NCBI RefSeq assembly: GCF_050947875.1
Contig: NC_134574.1
Coordinates: forward strand, 155,832,051-155,896,050
From: Dermacentor variabilis
Taxonomy: Eukaryota; Arthropoda; Arachnida; Ixodida; Ixodidae
Reading direction: 5' to 3'
DNA length: 64,000 nucleotides
The translations under genes were made by a program, and so were the position numbers. The notes under the pieces were generated by a model. The model ran no database searches and was not told the DNA's origin. It saw only the letters and a list, made by a program, of their open reading frames with translations. How positions within the stretch are numbered: the stretch's first letter is position 1; the number at the start of each line of letters is the position of its first letter. This document shows positions 1 through 12,500 of the stretch, piece by piece.

Positions 1-612
1 TGGCAGAGGTAATTTTTGTTTGACTACTGCTTGAACATTTATACTTCGCGTTTGCACCGGCTACGTTGTTAGAAATGAAACACGACAGCGCAGTAACGCA
101 GGTAAACGCACGGTGATCACGAACAGGCTTATGCCCTAAAAACAGTTACAAACATCGTGTAATTTTATATACCCAAACTCGCCTATGACGAGCTTAAGCT
201 AACTGTTCTGATGCGTCAGGTATAGACGCAAGTCTTCTCATCTTTAGTGAAGAAAACATGCGGGGGAAGAGTTGATTTACTGAAAACAAAACTCGCGCGT
301 GCGGGGCAGGAATTCCGCCTTTGCCTCAGCTGTTTCTGAGCGTTGCTATATGAATGACGTTCCCGATGCCCGAGATGCCGTAGACGTGCTCCGGCCTATC
401 TAGTTTAGTGTCAGCGCAGTAGTGACGCAGCCTCCACACAGCAGAAAAGGGCCTCCCGAGGCGTCGGGAGAGACAACTCCTCACTTTCAATGGTTTGATG
501 GCGCTGCCAGTGGACGGGTGAGTTAGATATATGCACTTTCGATATAGTACGATGTAGCCGGCCAGTAAGTTTCGCGCGTTCGATATAGAGAATATTTTGC
601 TTTATATTCGGG

Positions 613-704
<92 letters not shown>

Positions 705-1142
705 TAGGAATACTGTAGCCCTCACTTGAGGGCCATTACAGGAGATGAATTGTCAAAATAAAAAGGTAAATTTCAGCACCGACAATACAACGTTATACAC
801 CATTGTCAAACACAAATTACAGGGAGGACGAACAAGTATACACAGTATACGCAGAATAACAGTAAGCGTGATCAATTCTTAATTATCCCGTTGCCCGTAA
901 TACAATTCTAGTTGAGCATAAAAATCGTTCGCATTTTGTGCTGTTACAGCGCAGTTCGGAAGGCCATTCCAATATAGTAATACACGAAGGAAAGAACGAG
1001 TATTGAAAACCACCAAAGCGTGTCTTATAAGGCTATACACAGTCACGACCAGTTCCTCTTAGTGACTGCTTTCTGATATGTACGTGCCGAGTATATGTTC
1101 GGCTTCGACTGTGTCGCTCAGCGTGTGGATCTGGCGTTGCAG
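1..1142. other. Probable MTR intron, no exon recognised
   Basis: AT-rich sequence with a long (AT)n tract at 617-700. I looked for the preceding MTR exon (the segment ending in a DRLAE-like motif) and did not find it, so this is taken as intron upstream of the exon at 1143. Confidence 0.6.
617..700. repeat. (AT)n microsatellite
   Basis: About 42 uninterrupted AT dinucleotides. Apparent Tyr-Ile ORFs across it are translation artefacts. Confidence 0.98.
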
Positions 1143-1244
1143 GCGTTCGCTGAAATGTTACACGTCGAAGTAAGGAAAACTTACTGGGGCTACTCACCGC
1201 ACGAAGCGCTGGAGCAAGCGGAGCTGCATTCAGCCAGATACAAG
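1143..1244 (+). CDS. MTR: MTR exon (antepenultimate... third from last)
   Basis: 34 codons, phase 0 at both ends, [10 protein letters not shown] to ELHSARYK. The acceptor is GCGTTGCAG at 1134-1142. The donor is AAG|GCAAGT at 1244/1245, a GC-AG intron. The exon fills the gap before the GIRPAPGYP exon exactly as in other animal MTR proteins (RYK followed by GIRPAPGYP). Confidence 0.9.
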
Positions 1245-2286
1245 GCAAGTGAGCTGGTCAGGTCATCTATCGCCCGACTGCTTCGACTTGTCGTGTGCAC
1301 ACACACCATCAACGTCAAAGCATCTGAACAGCATGGTGGGGACGGTTTTGATGGTCATATTCGGTTGGTTACTACTGGCACTTGTCTAGATAAAGTATGA
1401 TATTTTTTAGATTCAGTGCAGAGGTACGGGATTTGTTAACCTTGTGTTTCAGTTTTCTTTCGTTTGCCAATTTATGCCATTTTTTTAGTGAGGCCCTCAG
1501 CCAAAATTATACTTCCCATAGTTTTAGCTTTAGCAGGAAGCTTTAGCGCGCTCTAAATACATGGGAATGAGTAAATGGCGTTTCTCGGCAACCACGGCAC
1601 CGAGTTTGACGAGGTTTGTTGCATTTAAATTAAGTTAAAACCTAGTAATGTAGAAAGCAACGACAACAGCCAAATAGCCAGAGACGTATTTCTGGTTTTA
1701 GCTTGGAATTATCCACTCATTTCTTGGGCAATTCCCCAGTGGGTATGAGCCACGTCTTCGCTGAACAACAACAACAGCAACAACAACAACAACAACGACG
1801 ACAACGACGACGACAACAACAGCAACGACAACAGCAGCAACAACAATAAAAACGACGACAACAACAACAACAGCAACAACGAACTAGAAATAGCAACAAG
1901 ACAGGGGCTGTTTGACGTTAGTTTCTAATCATTTAAATTGGGACAGTGTTCTTTCCGTGACTGTCGATCTCGAGACCCGGCGGTCAGGAACGCGGCGCCA
2001 TTCCCTGCGTCCTCGAAATGGGCCACTCCGATTCGCAGGGCATCCGGCCGGCGCCCGGCTACCCTTGCCAGCCCGACCACTCTGAAAAGCTGACGCTGTG
2101 GCGCCTGATGAACGTCCGGGAGGCCGTGGGCATCGAGCTCACCGACACGCTGGCCATGCGTCCCGCCGCGTCCGTCTGCGGCCTCTACCTGGCGCACCCG
2201 CAGGCCGCTTACTTCGCTGTCGGTCGCGTCACGCGCGAACAGGTGGGTGTGCGGCGTACGCGTTTGGCGAAAGGGAGATCATGCGC

Positions 2287-2331
<45 letters not shown>

Positions 2332-2459
2332 AAAGAAAGAGAGAGAGAGGAAGAAAGAGACAAGGAAAGAAAGAGAGAGAGAGAGAGAGAGAGAGGAAGA
2401 AAGAGACAAGGAAAGAAAGAGAGAGAGAGAGAGGAAGAAAGAGACAAGGAAAGAAAGAA

Positions 2460-2515
<56 letters not shown>

Positions 2516-4115
2516 ACAGAGAGAGAAAGATACACAGAAAGGAAAAGAGGGAGGGAGAGATCATGAAGAGGAACAGGCGCTATATTTTGCGACCCTTTTG
2601 GGGGGCAAGACTCGGCGCTTTGGGGAAGGGGAAGGGGGGAGATATAGAGAAAATGAAAGAGATAGAAGCTCGGGGCGGGTCGCAGAGCCCTAGGCTGTCA
2701 GCGGTAGTCAGGGCGGCGCATTCACAAGTTACACGACAGCCCCGGTACCTCCAGAAACATGAGAAAAAAAAATATTAACCCCATATTCTAGGAAGCTCTT
2801 CACTCAGCCCTCCACCTCGGCCCGAGGAAATGTGTGGCAGCGCCACGCCTCGACTGTGTAGTGGTCACTGCTCTACGTTGAAACAATTCTTGAGAAGAGT
2901 AGTGTGGTTTGTAGTCGAAGCACGGCGCTACAGTGATCAACTCGGTTGAGTGAGGAGGAAAAGTTTCGAGTGCAGGATCGTTTGATAATACGGGGGTTAA
3001 TGTTCGACTAATTTCTCAAAAGAGCGCATGCCTTAATTCCTAATGCCAAAAAGAGGTAAGGCGTGCAGACACGGATACAACAGAAGAGTACAACACGAAC
3101 GCATTATGCATTATGAATCCTTACAAACTAGCTCAGCTCTCTGTCGTTCTAAGCTTAATTTCTAGTACTCTGAGCCCTTTTCCTTGTTCTCCTACTTACC
3201 TGCACAATGCTGCTTCTTTGCGGCGTTCGTGTTGTCCACTTCTTGTGTCCGTGTCTGCACGCCTCACCCCTATTTTTGCATTAAGAATCTTTACCAACTA
3301 GCTCAGCTTTATGTCGCTCTAAGCTCTAATTCCTACTTGACAACACTCGTTCTCACTTTCCATATGTTACCACGTTCTTGGCAGATCCCTCGCAGTAGGG
3401 GTCACTTTTCCCGAACGGCGACCACAATGACGCCAACAACAGCAACAGCTAGAGATGAAATGCAACAGCGCTTGTCCTCGTCATTTCCTGTCCTTGTCCC
3501 GGTGTGCGCTCTAATTCATAGTAACGGAAGACAACGCAGATTTTGGTTACCGTTTGTTGCTATTCGCTTAATTTCTCGATGCGTGGACAATCTCCTTTTT
3601 GGTATGTGCTACATGTATTTAGGAATCAACATCAGCATCAGCACAGTCAGGCTATGTTGGGTTAGATTAAGTTAGTGAGGGTGGCATATGGGAGAGAGTA
3701 CTCCAGATCAAAGGTCAGTCTAGCCACGTGACAGGTCTCCCGCTCTCCCGCTCCAGATCATTAGAGTGAGAGACGAAAAAGCAAAATACAAGTAATACTT
3801 ACAAATGGCAAGAATAATACAAAAACGACAAGTGCACAATATTAAGCACAACGTTCAATCACTTATTCAGTGAAAGAGAGTGCTTTCTTGACAAACAGAT
3901 ACGCGAAAAGAAAGAAATCTACAGGACTTGTTCCCGCGTAAGTCGCAAGCTGTGATTATATTGCAATACACATTCGGGAGTTGCTGTAAAGAAATTCATG
4001 GCGGCATTCTTTCGTGTCTTTTTTTTTTTTTCAGGTTGAAGACTACGCTAGAAGAAAAGGCACTACGTTCGACGAAATACGAAAGTGGTTGGGCACTATA
4101 CTGGACACAGATTGA
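1143..4115 (+). CDS. MTR: Methionine synthase (cobalamin-dependent), C-terminal three exons
   Basis: This is the 3' end of the B12-dependent methionine synthase gene; the enzyme moves a methyl group from methyltetrahydrofolate to homocysteine in the cytosol. Exons 1143-1244, 2039-2242 and 4035-4115 join in phase 0 and encode 128 residues of the C-terminal reactivation domain, which binds S-adenosylmethionine for reductive remethylation of the cofactor. Seen directly: [12 protein letters not shown] then WGYSP, ARYK joined to [14 protein letters not shown] (the AdoMet-binding RPAPGYP signature), [30 protein letters not shown], and a final exon VEDYARRKG...KWLG ending D-T-D-stop like animal MTR. 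The first intron starts with GC (AAG|GCAAGT), the second is GT-AG. Upstream exons, some 1100 residues, must lie left of the window. No frameshift is seen, so the gene looks functional. Confidence 0.93.
1764..1885. repeat. Imperfect (CAA)n/(CGA)n trinucleotide tract in MTR intron
   Basis: Mixed CAA, CAG and CGA triplets, low complexity. The polycysteine ORF read on the other strand is not a gene. Confidence 0.95.
2039..2242 (+). CDS. MTR: MTR exon (penultimate), AdoMet-binding motif
   Basis: 68 codons, phase 0 at both ends. The acceptor is TTCGCAG at 2032-2038 and the donor is CAG|GTGGGT at 2242/2243. It carries the RPAPGYP AdoMet-binding motif, PDHSEKLT, the [10 protein letters not shown] stretch and the AYFAVGRV strand typical of the methionine synthase activation domain. 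It is more GC-rich than the flanking introns. A (GA)n tract begins about 45 nt after the donor. Confidence 0.95.
2288..2545. repeat. Purine-only (GA)n/(GAAA)n tract in MTR intron
   Basis: About 250 nt of almost pure purine (GA with GAAA and GGAA interruptions) shortly after the MTR donor at 2243. It creates long Arg/Glu and Leu/Ser ORFs in all frames, none of them real. Confidence 0.97.
4035..4115 (+). CDS. MTR: MTR terminal exon with stop codon
   Basis: 26 codons plus TGA, preceded by an excellent acceptor (a run of T ending in CAG at 4032-4034). Encodes [20 protein letters not shown] followed by six residues and stop. VEDYA.RK and WLG are the standard end of B12-dependent methionine synthases, which fixes the end of the gene. 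No AATAAA lies close by. The first seen is near 5329, beyond a long ACTC satellite, so the length of the 3' UTR is unclear. Confidence 0.94.
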   Translation, partial: VEDYARRKGTTFDEIRKWLGTILDTD

Positions 4116-4401
4116 GGCATGAATTAGACCCCTGAATCATAGAATCAGCGGCTTGTTACGAAGCCGAGTGTAGTGGTTGCCTGTCGACTAGAAGTCAAGT
4201 GTTGCTAAAACGGAGACTCAGTGTGCGATAAGATGTTGTAGCATGCATGCACAAGCTGACATCTGAATGCATATGTTTACAGTTCATTGCCACTATCTCA
4301 CTAATCACCTACCCTCCAGTCCATCAGCCAACTATTCATCCTTAGACTGACTTCTTTCAATCCTCGGTCGCTCGCCGGCTGGCTCGCCGGCTCGCTCGCT
4401 G

Positions 4402-4873
4402 ACTCACTCACTCACTCACTCACTCACTCACTCACTCACTCACTCACTCACTCACTCACTCACTCACTCACTCACTCACTCACTCACTCACTCACTCACT
4501 CACTCACTCACTCACTCACTCACTCACTCACTCACTCACTCACTCACTCACTCACTCACTCACTCACTCACTCACTCACTCACTCACTCACTCACTCACT
4601 CACTCACTCACTCACTCACTCACTCACTCACTCACTCACTCACTCACTCACTCACTCACTCACTCACTCACTCACTCACTCACTCACTCACTCACTCACT
4701 CACTCACTCACTCACTCACTCACTCACTCACTCACTCACTCACTCACTCACTCACTCACTCACTCACTCACTCACTCACTCACTCACTCACTCACTCACT
4801 CACTCACTCACTCACTCACTCACTCACTCACTCACTCACTCACTCACTCACTCACTCACTCACTCACTCACTC
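4402..4873. repeat. (ACTC)n satellite, about 118 copies
   Basis: A nearly perfect tetranucleotide array of about 470 nt, starting 287 nt after the MTR stop codon. The same unit recurs at 23640-23970 inside the GH18-like gene. Confidence 0.98.
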
Positions 4874-5805
4874 TTACTCACATTCACTCTCGATCACTCA
4901 CTTCTTCGCTTGCTGGCTGCCTGGCTCGCTCACTCGAAGTAAGCATTCACCCAATCGGCGAGTCAGTGAACCAGGTAATAGTTTTTTACCCACTAGATCG
5001 GTCGGTGTATAAGTTAACCACTGCACCAGTAGTTGACCTACGAACTACATGTTCGCTTTCTTTACCGTACCAATGCAGCAACACAGACATGTTCTCAAGA
5101 AATTTCTCCATGTTTCAATCGAAATGTCGTATTTACGTAGACCCTGTGTGTCCTACGCTTTTAATATACAGATATCGATGCTTTCCCGTCGTTCTGCCGA
5201 GGCTGAAACGTTTTGGCTGTATCAGCGCGACTATAGACCACACCTTACGAACTTAGAAACCCAGAATCACGCTAAGCTGGCACGTGATGCGAATTAAGTG
5301 GTTCTCCGACAGAGATGAGAGAGCAAGAAATAAAGGTTGTCCGTTCCCATTTGTAAGCGCAGACGTTGCGCTTCCTAATAGTTACCGCTTGCGGCAGCGT
5401 CGCACCAACTTCACCCTGTGCAGCTAATGCTACGGGTATCGTCAACCAGTTATGGACAGGGAGCGGGAGTGCGTTCCGGTCCATGTTTTTGCCGCAAATC
5501 TTTCCACATCGCGATGTTGGTTCGATATATCACAAGGGGATTACCGAAGGTTAAACGTGACAGCCGCACTTGGTTCAAGACACATTCGGCTTCTCCTCAT
5601 ACCTGGCTTACTGACGTGACCCCTTAGAGCAACTCTGGTGATTTTTCTATGTCCCGTGACCTTAATAAAACGTTGAATATGCGTTCTCTTTTGCACTCTG
5701 ATTATCTGCGCCAACCGATATGACCGCAAGTCATTTATTTTTTCTGAAAATGCATTTCAAGGATTGATTGCGTGTTCCCGTCTTGTGTCCACGAATGAAT
5801 ACTTT

Positions 5806-5990
5806 TTACTGGAAGGAAGGAAGGAAGGAAGGAACGAAGGAAGGAAAGAAATAACTTTATTCAAGGTCCTGCAGGTCACAAGAGCTTTGGGGCTCTTATG
5901 GAGTGGGCGTCTCCCATGTGTTTGTGACGTCAGAGTCTACACCGTCACTTCGCCCGGGAACGACGAAGCCGGCTCCTTTTTTTCTACGGG
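5806..5990 (-). mobile_element. Non-LTR retrotransposon 3' end fragment (family A)
   Basis: A (GGAA)n tail followed by ATAACTTTATTCAAGGTCCTGCAGG and, farther on, GGGCGTCTCCCA. A diverged copy with the same order (AACTTTATTTAAGGTC, then GGGCGTCTCCCA) is at 60925-61000. Read on the minus strand these end in an AATAAAGTT-type tail, as expected for 5'-truncated LINE copies. Family name not determined. Confidence 0.55.
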
Positions 5991-6410
5991 GCGACGACCG
6001 ACAATCATTTGAAAACGACAATATCCAAATATGATTAAAAAAAAACAAAGCTGGAGTTGCCCTTTCACTTTTCGTGCTGTACACGGTGAAGGTGGTGCAA
6101 AGTGCGCCCTACCTTCTGTCCACAAAGCTTGTATCCGCGACCTAAATTCCACCCTCTATCCTGCCCAAAATGCGGTGGCGCCACTTTCGATGAAGAAGCT
6201 TCATTGGCCGATGCTCCGCCGCAGACAAGCCCGTTCCTGCTCTTACCTGCGGTTTATTGGTCACTGAAACGTATATAGTGGGCGAGTGCCGTTAATAAAG
6301 AAAGACTGAAAACAAAAACAAATGAACTTATTCTTTAACAGATAAAGTTGACAGGCAGTGTAGAGCCCCGTACAGAGAAGTGATAGGAAGACGAGGCAGA
6401 AGAAGAAAAA

Positions 6411-6501
6411 ATGGCCGATGAAGAGCAGCAGCTTGATCAGGCCGTCGGCAAACGGAAAAAGAAGATACACTTTGCCGTCGAACCATCCACGAGAGACGCT
6501 G
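6411..6501 (+). CDS. GH18-like gene, candidate first coding exon
   Basis: ATG in a good context (AAAAAATGGCC) opens MADEEQQLDQAVGKRKKKIH and ten more codons. This is a charged, lysine-rich segment suited to the cytosolic tail of a type II membrane protein. The donor is GCTG|GTAATC at 6501/6502, phase 1, which fits the next exon. No similarity was recognised; support is start context, composition and phase. Confidence 0.5.
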
Positions 6502-9500
6502 GTAATCCTTTGCCTTCTCTCAATCGCCACGAAGGAATGTCGTTTGCGCGGCGCCAGCGTGATATCCGCGGCTCCATGTGTCAACGACGCGCTGTCAGTC
6601 CTGCCCGGTTTGAAGTTTTAAGATTCGGGGCTTCCGGTTTTGTAGAGTCTTGACAGCACAGCAGCGTTACAGTCTCTAACTCTGTAAACTCAGCGCCTCT
6701 GCCGCTTGCTTGTAGTGACGTCGTGATTAGTTAGTACAGCAGACCGAGTTTATCCAACGTAACAGACAGAAGCACAGACGAATGTGGAGTGATGATCGCC
6801 GTTGTCATTACTTTGTCGCACATGCATTTTGCCTGTGGCACCAAGTGTCTCGAAGTTTTAGCAGGCTTAATACAAAGTAGATTTTTCTCTAGCCTTAAAG
6901 AAAGATACGCAAGTCGAGTTGTTAGCAGGGGCTTTTGAAGCGACAATCTTCTTCAGCTCCGGTATCGTCTATTCCTATGAACATTGCAATGCTGGGTAAT
7001 TTTAATACGATCGATGTTTAGCGGTGATGCTGCTCGTGTGGCAACGCGGTCCTTTCTTTTTGTCCTGATAACGGCGACAAGAAAGTCTGCGCAAGTTCCG
7101 CATTTTCAGTGGGCTTATTACAGTGTAGCTTATGCTTGCAAATAACAGACGTAACTTTTTCTCGGTGTTCTGTAAGCGCGACCTGTGTGATATCGTTCGA
7201 AACGAATGACTACGAACAAGCTACGAGTATTTTGGAGCATGGACAATCTACCGCGTCTCTGCCGCCGTCGTGCGAACATCTACAACTCTCACTGCCGACT
7301 ACGTTTACTTGCAGAAGCAAGGGCAGCAGACGGCGCTCCAGCGCTTGACGGAGGTATGTCCTTTCTCGCGGTGTCTGCGAAGAATACGTTGTTGGTGCAA
7401 AGACTCGCGGATAATCGAAGGCTTACAAGCGAACGCTCTTAACGATGATATCAATTCTCTTGAACTTCCTCTTGATTGTGTTTCGCAATCCGTACACTTT
7501 ACGCGTCACTTGTTCGCAGACCTCCGGAGCGTCGGTCGCCTCGTGTAAGTTGGTGCGCTCCCAACACGGGATTTCTTTCCGAACTGCACTTTGTCAATGG
7601 TACATAAAAAATAGTATAAATGGTGCGATTTAACAGCTATATAAAGTCAAAGTGTTTTGTCAAAGTGCTGGTCCACAAGCCGAAACGTCAGTGAAATATA
7701 CCGTGCTAGTTCAACGCGCGTCGTACTCTCTTTTTCTTCATGTTTGCTACCGGGGCCAGTGCGATTTCCTCAGCCACAACTATATGTATATATATATATG
7801 CAGGGTGCTTTTTTTTAGCAGCACCAATTTTTTATAAAGATTGCCTATATGGCAGATAGCATAATTAATCCTAACCCTTGATATAAATTACTCGACCAGG
7901 CGGCCATGATTGCGAGAAATGAAAAATGTTCAATTGAATAGTTAACGTAATTACACTAAGTAACTTTTAAATTAATTACTTTGCGCTACATTATAATCTA
8001 CGAATTATAGCCGCTGAGTTCGCAAGGCGTATGCACTTGGAACTAATTATCTGGACAGCACCAATTCCGGGATATTAATTTTCAACGTGTCCAACGATAT
8101 CCATTGACGTTCCAGTTACTTTTTTTGTAAACAGCTGTTTCATGCATTGAAGCATAACCTGACTGAATTTCAAACTGCTCGACAATTTTTTTCACGGGGC
8201 ACTTAGGCGGAGCGTTTTTTGCAGGAGAACGTAGACCAGACAAGACCGGTAATACTCGGAGCAACAGGGATTATGTTAAACAGCTGTTGCCTCGACTAAG
8301 TCTTCTCGTTGGAACGCTGGCGCTAAATAAATAAAGCCGTCTCCTTAAAGGCATGCAGCGGTCGTCAGACTTAATAAAAAAAATTGGCAGTGGCTTAGCT
8401 CGGCTATGCCAGGGTATACGTACGAAAGCTGAGGCATGGCATGATTAGCCTTGATTAATCTTGATTGCAAGTCCAGGTTAGTCTGGTTGTCTAGCTATGT
8501 TGCGGCGTTTAGCCAGTCGTTCGGCGCGCTGTTCGTCTGTTTCCTGGGCGGTTCGTTTCCTCTTCATCTCGTTCCGATGTCGATTACAGGCCTCCTCCTG
8601 CTTATCAGAATTGTCACCGTCCATACTGCCGCCTCAACTGTGGTTGCAGCGCACGCGAGCTCTCCTTTTCAATCCTCCCGCATGTTATCAGGAAGGCGAC
8701 GCAGCTGGCGAAGCGAGCGGAGGCGAACGCAACGACGAGGAACGCGGTGTGACGTCATGTGCCTCCTCGGAGCACGGCGACGGCGAAATCGCAAGCTCGC
8801 GGCCAGTAAAGCTTTCGCTTTAAAATTCAGACATATAATGCTATCTTGGTACCCCTTTTCCTCACATATAACTTATTTCCCAATTTTTTTCCCCGGTATA
8901 TAATCGTGCCATTTCAAAATAAAATTTAGTTGGATGTCAGCGCTTCTGCGTGTCTTGGTAGACGGGAAGGTTGGCAGACAGGAGCGTTTAGGTTACCGCC
9001 CACGTCGAGTGGGAATGCGGCCACCGTTGGCAGTAATCGCACCCGCGACCTGGTGCTCAACAACTTAATGCCACAGCCACCGAGTCACTGCAGCGAGTTC
9101 ATCGTAAAGTGTGTTCAAACAAGCAATCAAATCTTATATGCATAGCATCGGGTCGTTTAGCATTTCTTGGGTTCGTTGCGTAGTCGTTGGCTTTAGACTT
9201 TGATTCAATTTGCATTGGGGAACTCATCACGTGCGCATACCCCGTATGCCATCCCAGTGTAGTGCCACCCCACCTGAGGCACAGGCATGGGGAAGGTGGC
9301 GCCCTGCAACCCCGGCTCTACGGCAAGTACCGGCTCTCACTGTGCCTCATCCCGCTCGGCTTCCTCGGCATCATCGGAGTAGCCTATTTGATGGCTATAC
9401 CAGGTCAGTGTGTAGATGGAACGGGTCTAGTAATTGGCACCAGTCCCCGGTTGCTGCGCTCCCGCTAGCAACGCAGTAAAAAAAAAAAAAAAAAAAAAAA

Positions 9501-12500
9501 AAGTCGCCCGCTTAAGGGTGCTGGTTCGGCCCATGACTAACTGTTTTGCCACAATTTCCGGAAGCGTGTCTTTAAAGTGACCCCCCCAATAAAGTCGCTA
9601 AATCTCCGCTAAATCTCTCTAAAGTCGCTGATATTGTCGCTAAAGCTTGCGAGTAAATTTTGCGTAACGGAGGCGTTTTTGTAACACTTTAATGTACACT
9701 TTAGCATGGCCCCTAAGGGCCGAAATTTATTTAATGACGGGGTGAATTCAAGTTTTGTTTGTTGGCGGCTTTTTTGTTGCATGTAAACGCGATGAAACGG
9801 AAAGTGAATGAAATGGTTACTTAATAGCTACCGCGGTCATACTCTTGTGTTAGATATGCGCCCATTCAATTTGGTAGAATTAATACACATTTTTTCTACT
9901 ACTGTTGCTCTAATCAGAGATATATGCTGAGCTAGATGTTGTCTGCAATATTTTTTTTACGGCCTTAAGGATAAAGGTGAGACAAAACAGGAGACAAACC
10001 ATGACAAAATTTTTGCTGTGATGAGTGCGTTTATTGGCTCATTTTGCAGGAGCGAGGGTGATTCCTCATTTTGAAACAGACCTATCAAATTAGCGCAATT
10101 TTGTCTCATTACGTGGATTCTTGAAGAGGCGGAAGTTACTTCCACGCCAGATATCGGTGTAGTGTAATTTAAGAATCTAGCTTCACTGCTGAACTGTGCA
10201 GTTATTTACGGTGTACATGCCATTTGCGGAATCGAAGTCGAGTAGGGGTGAAGTTGTAGCCATTTGGCAGAAATCCAGTTTCGGCAACTGCCTCTTCAAG
10301 CTCAGTGGCACGGATATTCCAGTTAAAGATTATGAGCACTTGATTTTTTTTCTCGCAGCGATCATGAGTGTCAAGTGCAACTTTGATGCGGTTCGTTACG
10401 TTGTCTATACGATGCAAACCTGTTACTTAAAACGTTTATCTCGCAGACGAGTCAACTACGCTCACCGGTTTCCCTTTAAAATATTGCTACGTACTACTTG
10501 AAGACGACGATGTTGACTTGTTGATTTAGTGGAACATACCCATAAGCGGCCACATACTACTGATCTGATGGCGACTACGTGCTCGATTACTGGATGTTGG
10601 CTGGGTTCCATGTTTCCCAGTGCTTGCCATCCTTCTAAATACACCCTGTAAATAGTTTCGCTACTGTGCTTTCACGTAACAATGTGAATACACCTAGCTG
10701 CGCGCCTAAGATGAGCACCGTTGTCCTGCTCATCAGCTGAATATGGAAAAGTACTCCAGAGGAAGAGCGTGGTACAAAATCGAGGGATGTTTGCATCCAT
10801 CAGCATGCGCGACCTGATGTCGCGCTCCAAATTTCTCGCAGTTTGGTAAGCTATGTCAACGCCGAAGGCAACGTTTCCCGCTTGCAATTTGTTTCCACAT
10901 TGTTGTTTCCGAACACTAATAGCTGACAAGGGACCATATTCCTTTAGTTTCAAAGCAATCATGCTTACGAGGTAAACTTTAGCTTAATCTAAGCTTGAGC
11001 TTTCAGTTCGATTCAGAGTGAACATTTTGGTTTCTTTCTGGCAGAGTCGCGCACGCCATCTGGAACGCAGAACTCGACACCGTTGGCGGCATTCACGAGC
11101 GCTGTGCCACCTGCAGTCAGCCCAGGCAGGCCTTTCCCGCGTTACAGGTGTGCACCTTGCGAACGTGCGACGGCCACCTTGTTGGTTCAGTGTCAAAGCC
11201 TGTGTTCTCGCAAATAATCTACTACTAAGCCAACCGTTATTTTCCGTCGTCACGTGACGGCCAAAGCTACGCACACTCGCTCGCACGTGCGGATCGTCTG
11301 CTCTTGTCTTGCTATGCCGGATCGTCTGCTTTTGTCTTGCTATGCCGAGTAGGGTCGACGTTTTGCTGGCGGCTTGCAGGACCAGGTAAAGCAGACATGA
11401 TGGATGCCCGAAAGCCAGACAATTGGGAGCAGTAAGAAAGGGAAATCATTTTCCTAATCAAGCTATTTGTTTGTTGCGAAAGAAATATTGAATAAAAAAA
11501 TGTAAATATTCGATGCGGTTTGTATTACGCTGAGTAGCTTCCAGTTGCTTGCATTCGCGGACTACATGCAGATGCGCAGTAAATAAAAGTGTACTTTGGC
11601 GCCATAGTTTTCGCTGCGCTGCCACAGAAGTCAATTTTACATCCAGTCATTTTATTCGACCTTACTTCGACAACGCAGTCATGGACAATGGAGTGGCCTG
11701 TTTTTCTTAGGATATCTGCAAATAATCTTGGTTACAGAACCGAACATTGCCTATGTACCCGCTATAATTGCGACGAGGCGCGCGGAGGCTTGGTCACGTG
11801 TCGCAAATATAGTACAGTCAGAAGTCAATCAAGCAGCTTCATTTAGATTGGCCACTTGTTTGAGAAAACGCTTGACGATACGCAATCGGCATTGTTTGTG
11901 TACAGCTCGTTCAATCGCGATATCTCAGCGAAAAAGTTGAACTCCAGACGTTCGAAAATAGCACTCGTAGCGTACACATTACAGTTCGTTTACTTCCGAA
12001 GTTTAACGATTTGGCTTTTTTTTTATACGACAGGTATGTGGCTCGTCCAGGCATGTTCGACGCTCCACGTGTGCTCGTCACGACCATGCCACCGGACAAC
12101 GGCATCACCACGTCGGAAGTCCCCAAGGTGTCCTGGGATGCACGTGAGGACACCTTAACATCTGTAGCTGAACTTTTTTTTCCCGAGAAACCAACGCATA
12201 CAGTAGGCAGACTAACATGGTTCAACCGTGCCGCGAAGACAATGAGAGGCCAGCGTGCTCCTGACGCCAGCGTCTTGTCCAAGCATTTCGCCCTGGTCGA
12301 CAATAATTTAGATAGCATGGATCTAACCAGCCTCCTGAGGTCAATAGAAAAAAAAACAGCATCAGCTGAAGAGGAGTGCACTGTCATTTCCACTATAGGT
12401 GTAGGATGGTTTGGCGGTCGTGCTTTATACAGTGGGTCTAGCCATAGTGACCTCTCGTTTGAATAGATCAACCCAACGCCTAGTTTTCGCGTCAGTAGCG

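Larger units (their letters stand above)
4116..6410. other. Spacer between MTR and the GH18-like gene
   Basis: Holds the ACTC satellite, a possible AATAAA near 5329 and an inverted LINE 3' end at 5806-5990. No exon with splice support was seen. The promoter and 5' UTR of the GH18-like gene should lie in the right part, but I cannot place them. Confidence 0.5.

Noticed and set aside
2018..2778. Arg/Glu-rich ORFs of 182 and 226 codons
   Set aside because: Only 2039-2242 is coding (MTR exon); the rest is the purine repeat in the intron.
4402..4873. Possible CRISPR-like or structured array
   Set aside because: A plain 4-bp tandem repeat without spacers.
8692..8746. Possible Arg-rich exon linking the N-terminal exons to the 9258 acceptor
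   Set aside because: Phases would fit, but the donor GTGTGA is weak and the segment lies in a repeat-like block.
11291..11350. Tandem GGATCGTCTGCTCTTGTCTTGCTATGCC, two copies
   Set aside because: Only two short units in an intron, no further structure.
12011..12466. 151-codon plus-strand ORF as one gene
   Set aside because: Only its first part has splice support and the right phase. Beyond the GTGAGG donor at 12144 there is no evidence of coding, and a 205-codon ORF overlaps it on the other strand.
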